The translations under genes were made by a program, and so were the position numbers. From Pardosa pseudoannulata (taxonomy: Eukaryota; Arthropoda; Arachnida; Araneae; Lycosidae): DNA of 64,000 nucleotides. The notes beneath the pieces are model-generated. The model was not told the DNA's origin. It saw nothing but the letters and a program-made list of their open reading frames with translations, and searched no databases. Where the stretch lies: positions 12,632,439 through 12,696,438 of the forward strand of contig CM063506.1 in assembly GCA_032207245.1 (NCBI GenBank). The letters are read 5' to 3'. Position 1 is the stretch's first letter, and each line of letters starts with the position of its first letter. Positions 60,351 to 64,000 of the stretch are shown here, piece after piece.

Positions 60351-60464
60351 AAAGGAAGTTAAACACAAATAAATCAAAAGTAGAACATGTAAAAAACTAA
60401 AACAAATCTTAATTTTTACTAATAAGATATATAATATGCAACATTAAATTTTAGTTTTTACTAA

Positions 60465-61338
60465 AATTTATTTATTTATTTATTAAATTAACTCAGTGCC
60501 TTCTGCATGTCAAGCATTTTCCTTTTCTAGAATAGTTTTTTACAATTTGATTATAAATTTAAAAACATTATATATATATATTTTGTTAAATGTCTAACAA
60601 AAAAAAAAATATAAATATAAATTAACTTTATTTTACTATCTTTATTTAATAGTTTGAACAGCTTGATTATAAATTTAAAAAAAAATTATAGATATTTTGT
60701 TAAATGTCTAACAAAAAATATAAATACAAATTAACTTTTTTTTATTAACATTATTTAATAGTTTGTACAGATTGATTATAAATTAAATTTTTTCTATACT
60801 TTGTTAAGTGTTTAACAAAAAATATAAATACAAATTAACTTTATTTAATAGTTTGTACAACTTGATTATAAATTAAAAAACTTTTTATATAATTTGTTAA
60901 ATGTCTAACAAAAAAATATAAATACAAATTGACTTTATTTTATCAACTTTATTTAATAGTTTGTAGAGATTGATTATAAATTAAATTTTTTTATGTATTT
61001 GTTTAAATATCTAACAAAAAATATAAATACAAATTAACTTTATTTTATTAACTTTATTTGATAGATTGTACAGCTTGATTATAAATTTAAAAACTTTTTA
61101 TATAATTTGTTAAATGTCTAACTAAAAAATATAAATACAAATTAATTTTATTTCATTAATTGTATTTAATAGTTTGTACAGCTTGATTATAAATTAAAAA
61201 ATTTATTTATATTTTGTTAAATGTCTACCAAAAAATATATATAAATAAAAATTCACTTTATTTTATTAACTTTATTTACTAGTTTGTATTGGTTGATTAT
61301 GAATTCTAAAAAAATCATATATATTTTGTTAAATGCCT

Positions 61339-61340
<2 letters not shown>
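60465..61340 (+). repeat. ~105-120 bp tandem repeat, about eight units
   Basis: TTTGTTAAATGTCTAAC, AAATATAAATACAAATTAAC, TTTATTTAATAGTTTGTACA and TTGATTATAAATT recur near 60583, 60698, 60802, 60893, 61001, 61107, 61215 and 61326. Unit length varies from about 92 to 120 bp. The last unit runs directly into (TA)n. Confidence 0.92.
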
Positions 61341-61342
<2 letters not shown>

Positions 61343-61422
<80 letters not shown>

Positions 61423-61424
61423 TA
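61343..61424. repeat. (TA)n tract
   Basis: Left flank of the LTR-like island. Confidence 0.95.
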
Positions 61425-61742
61425 TGTCAGGTCTAAAAATATGGCAGTTGGAAATTACGTCAGTTAAAAGCGATTTTATAATTATAAAATAAATGAAAAA
61501 GACCCATGCTCGCGTAAGCTTTTGAGATCATTCGGTCAGGCGGAAGCATTTTTGAGCTATTTGATGAGCTTGCAAACAGATAAATTTTAATCAGCGCGTG
61601 GACATGGAACTGTGAACACTCTACGCGTGTCTCTGCCACGAACAGTGAAAATGGCTCAAGTTTTACTTTAACGATGGTTTAATAAACTTATTATTATCAA
61701 GAAGACTGTTTTAAATTCGCCTTAACTCTGGATCACGACATG

Positions 61743-61745
<3 letters not shown>
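61425..61745 (+). mobile_element. Solo-LTR-like island inside (TA)n
   Basis: A 321 bp GC-richer block interrupts a TA tract. It begins TGTCAGGTC and ends GACATGTCA, that is TG...CA, with TATA on both sides. AATAAA occurs at 61490 and 61681; the latter lies about 60 bases before the end, and a TATA-like ATTATAAAAT is near 61479, arranged as in an LTR. The sequence is unrelated to the island at 14154, but the setting is the same. If the end is taken at GATCACGACA, it stops at 61740. Confidence 0.5.

Positions 61746-61836
<91 letters not shown>
61746..61836. repeat. (TA)n tract
   Basis: Right flank of the LTR-like island. Confidence 0.95.
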
Positions 61837-61840
<4 letters not shown>

Positions 61841-63600
61841 AAATCAACTTTATTTGAAAATTCTGTTTTCTAGTCTTTAATTCAGCCAAACTATCAATTA
61901 TTACATAATGATTAAAATTATTCTAAGCATTTTGGTCTATGTATAAAACAGATAAAGAAATTTGTTTGACCCAGTGAGTTCCGTAAATAATTTTTAACGC
62001 GTTTTAATAAGCGAGAATAACTTTTCACTAAATGCATTTGATATATGCGAAATTAAATTTATTTGCACTAGTGTTTCTATATTTGAAAATGTAAAAACTA
62101 TTATTTTTCTCTTGAGAAATCTGTTAAAAAGAGCAGTTTGACCGGGTCCTTCAAAACACGGGGCTCTAGACATTTATCTATGAGATGATCAACCCTGCTT
62201 ATAGAATATAAAGAAAATTGAGAAAAATGCACTAATCTCTATTCAAGTATAGAATGGATACATACATACATAAATCACAAATTATTCCTTAATAAATCGT
62301 AATTCCTACTCCAAATATTTTCATTCAGAGTATGACATTGTTATGCCCGCAAAGCTAAATTGTTTTCAAATACTTGTTTACTTTTTTTAAGTTACAACAC
62401 TTTACGACAAACGATAAACAAGCTGTTTACCTTGTTCTAGAAGTAGTAGAATTAAGTTCTACACTACGTTGTGAAATTTATAACCACAAGGAGGTTACAT
62501 TATTCTTTTAGAGATACCTTTATTTTCTTAATTCCATTTTGTTCGGTATTTAATTATGTGAGAAACCCATTGGGTACTCATTCATTTTATAAAATTTTTT
62601 TATGAACTTTTTAATAACCATTTGAATGTATGTATCGTGGGATATTCTAGAAAACACATGGAATGCTCTAAGTCTTGTTAATCTCGGGTACTTAAATTTT
62701 TAACTATACAACATTTTATTTTTATAAATAGAACATAATAACCATAAAATAAACTAGATTTTTCATTATTTATTTCTTAAGTTCTATTTGTTATGATCTG
62801 AATGATTATATACTCTTATTACCAAAATGAATTTGAATTTTAGCTTTCATATTTGTGCCATCTCCATATACTGGAAATAAAAGAAATTGCAGTCAAGCGA
62901 GCTCATGTATGTTAAATCTAAACATTTTGTATAAAGATTCATAAATCATAAATTTTTGGCTGCTTTAAATATTCAGCTTTGATAAAATGATCAAGTTTTG
63001 TATCGGTGGTGGTGATGGGGAAATAACACACTATGCCCAGGGCATTTATTCGGAAGAACATATTAACATATTTTCAGTCCCTCGAGCCAGCAGGCATCGT
63101 GTCCAACTTCTATACATATTCTTTGAAGGTTCAGAAAGTGACTGTTGTCTCTCTCTCCTCTTTGGTTATCATTCCTCTGGACTGTTTCTAATGTATCATA
63201 ATTTCAAGTTGATGGAAGTAGGACCTCACTTGCGGCATCAACCACCCACAGTGTGCTCGATTCTACTTTGGTGGCATGACTCCAGTGTTCGGCTCCATCT
63301 CAACATTTTGGCGTGACACCGGGAACAGCGCGTGCTGGCGAACTCGTTCGTGTAATAATTATCTTTTATTGTCCCGACTTCGGGCGGAGTCGCTGAAGTT
63401 TATACCATTGACGATTTGGGTCCACTCCTTTTCAGATTGGTTGAAAGGAAGGAAGAAAAAAAAAGAAGTTTTTTTAGTGTGTTTTCCGAAGAGTTGAAGA
63501 GTTACTTTGTATGACATAACAATTTTTTTTTACAGCACTCCAATTAGTATAGATATTAAGTGATCGCAATTCTTGTACAAAAGAGGTTTTTTTTTGTACC
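61837..63600. other. Unassigned sequence; GC-richer patch 62990-63480
   Basis: The patch is open for 109 codons (62987-63316) and then 73 in another frame (63276-63497), with mixed residues and no family I can name. The text ACATTTTGGCGTGACACCGG (63302-63321) recalls an LTR/primer-binding-site junction, but no LTR boundaries were found. Confidence 0.4.
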
Positions 63601-63606
63601 CAGGTA

Positions 63607-64000
63607 CAGTCTGTATCGGTTATATGGTCAGCTCAGCGGTCCAGAAAAATCAGACCATATAAGAGGGGTGACCATATATGCGGAACAATACAACTCTATT
63701 GAATTGTGGCAGGATTATATTCACCTATCAGAATGTAGTACTCATAAACAAATAATTATGCTTTTAAGAACGTTTTAAAAATTAATTCGAGAAGTAAAAA
63801 CTACAGTAAAAATATGCAATAATTTATTCTGTGGAAATTTATTAGCTTATCAATCGAAGTACAGCACGCGCACATACGTACCTTCATGTTCAATGCATTT
63901 AAAAATAATCAGATATACAAGTTTGTTTTCCAGGGGGGAGGAGAAGAATTTAGAGAGGTGGGAAACTCCGACGAGTCTACACAAACAAGAAAAGAGGAAA
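63607..64000. mobile_element. Tigger/pogo-type element, left part (cut by window end)
   Basis: The left end CAGTCTGTATCGGTTATATG follows TA (63605-63606) and is nearly identical to the left end at 2905 for the first 90 bases. At the window edge, CAGGGGGGAGGAG...GAGAGGTG and GTCTACACAAACAAGAAA match 3391-3439. Between them (63695-63930), the transposase fragment found in the copy at 2905 is replaced by other sequence. So this is a different deletion derivative of the same family. Confidence 0.82.

Noticed and set aside
60272..62205. One hAT element spanning CAGGACTGAATTAAACC to the GGTCCTTCAAAACACGGGGC region
   Set aside because: The two ends do not match as inverted repeats, and no 8 bp duplication was found. 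The interval is filled with unrelated tandem repeats.
63280..63330. LTR end plus primer-binding site (CATTTTGGCGTGACACC)
   Set aside because: Neither the left LTR boundary nor any gag-like frame was found; the match is from general resemblance only.

Overview
This is an AT-rich eukaryotic window with no intact protein-coding gene. Long (TA)n microsatellites, tRNA-derived SINEs, several cut-and-paste DNA transposon families, a Helitron-like element, solo LTR-like islands, a decayed LINE tail and locally tandem kilobase-scale repeats point to an arthropod. I lean towards an arachnid, but only from the general feel of the repeats. The longest open frames are (TA)n read as Tyr-Ile, or AT-rich noise.

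Layout. 0-5.6 kb: Tigger/pogo remnants (1-340 and a complete element at 2905-3699), a tRNA-headed, LTR-like composite element (2574-2890), and a possible terminal exon (3957-4093). 5.6-16 kb: two inverted hAT-type non-autonomous copies (5581-6293, 15254-15959) bracket a ~1.03 kb tandem repeat (7.15-10.0 kb, with a SINE inserted), a ~500 bp tandem repeat (10.3-11.65 kb), a ~1.1 kb duplication (12.0-14.07 kb) and an LTR-like island in (TA)n (14154-14495). 16-31 kb: a TTAA-flanked inverted-repeat element (19844-20770), a 162 bp array, a 585 bp tandem array (22.85-26.1 kb) related to the 1.03 kb repeat but in the opposite orientation, a Helitron-like element (26610-27278), a ~60 bp minisatellite, and two more 1.03 kb units (28.9-30.96 kb).

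31-43 kb: a GC-richer insertion flanked by a 14 bp direct repeat (31208-31728), a piggyBac-like element (31890-32463), a Tigger-like element (33388-33982), a 480 bp (TA)n tract, a LINE reverse-transcriptase tail (about 37435-37690), a second decayed piggyBac with its cysteine-rich C-terminus still readable (39766-40663), and a small hAT-like MITE. 43-64 kb: SINEs, a second tRNA-headed LTR-like composite (43487-43796), many short local duplications, an inverted partner of the TTAA element (51659-52599), a possible start-codon exon (57751-57826), palindrome-rich tandem repeats (58.6-59.8 kb), a 105-120 bp array, another LTR-like island in (TA)n (61425-61745), and a Tigger copy cut by the window end.

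There are no genes working together here. The window reads as intergenic or intronic DNA built by transposition and tandem duplication. The most unusual item is the composite family with a Pol III-type tRNA-like head joined to a Pol II-type LTR-like body that carries heat-shock-element-like palindromes.
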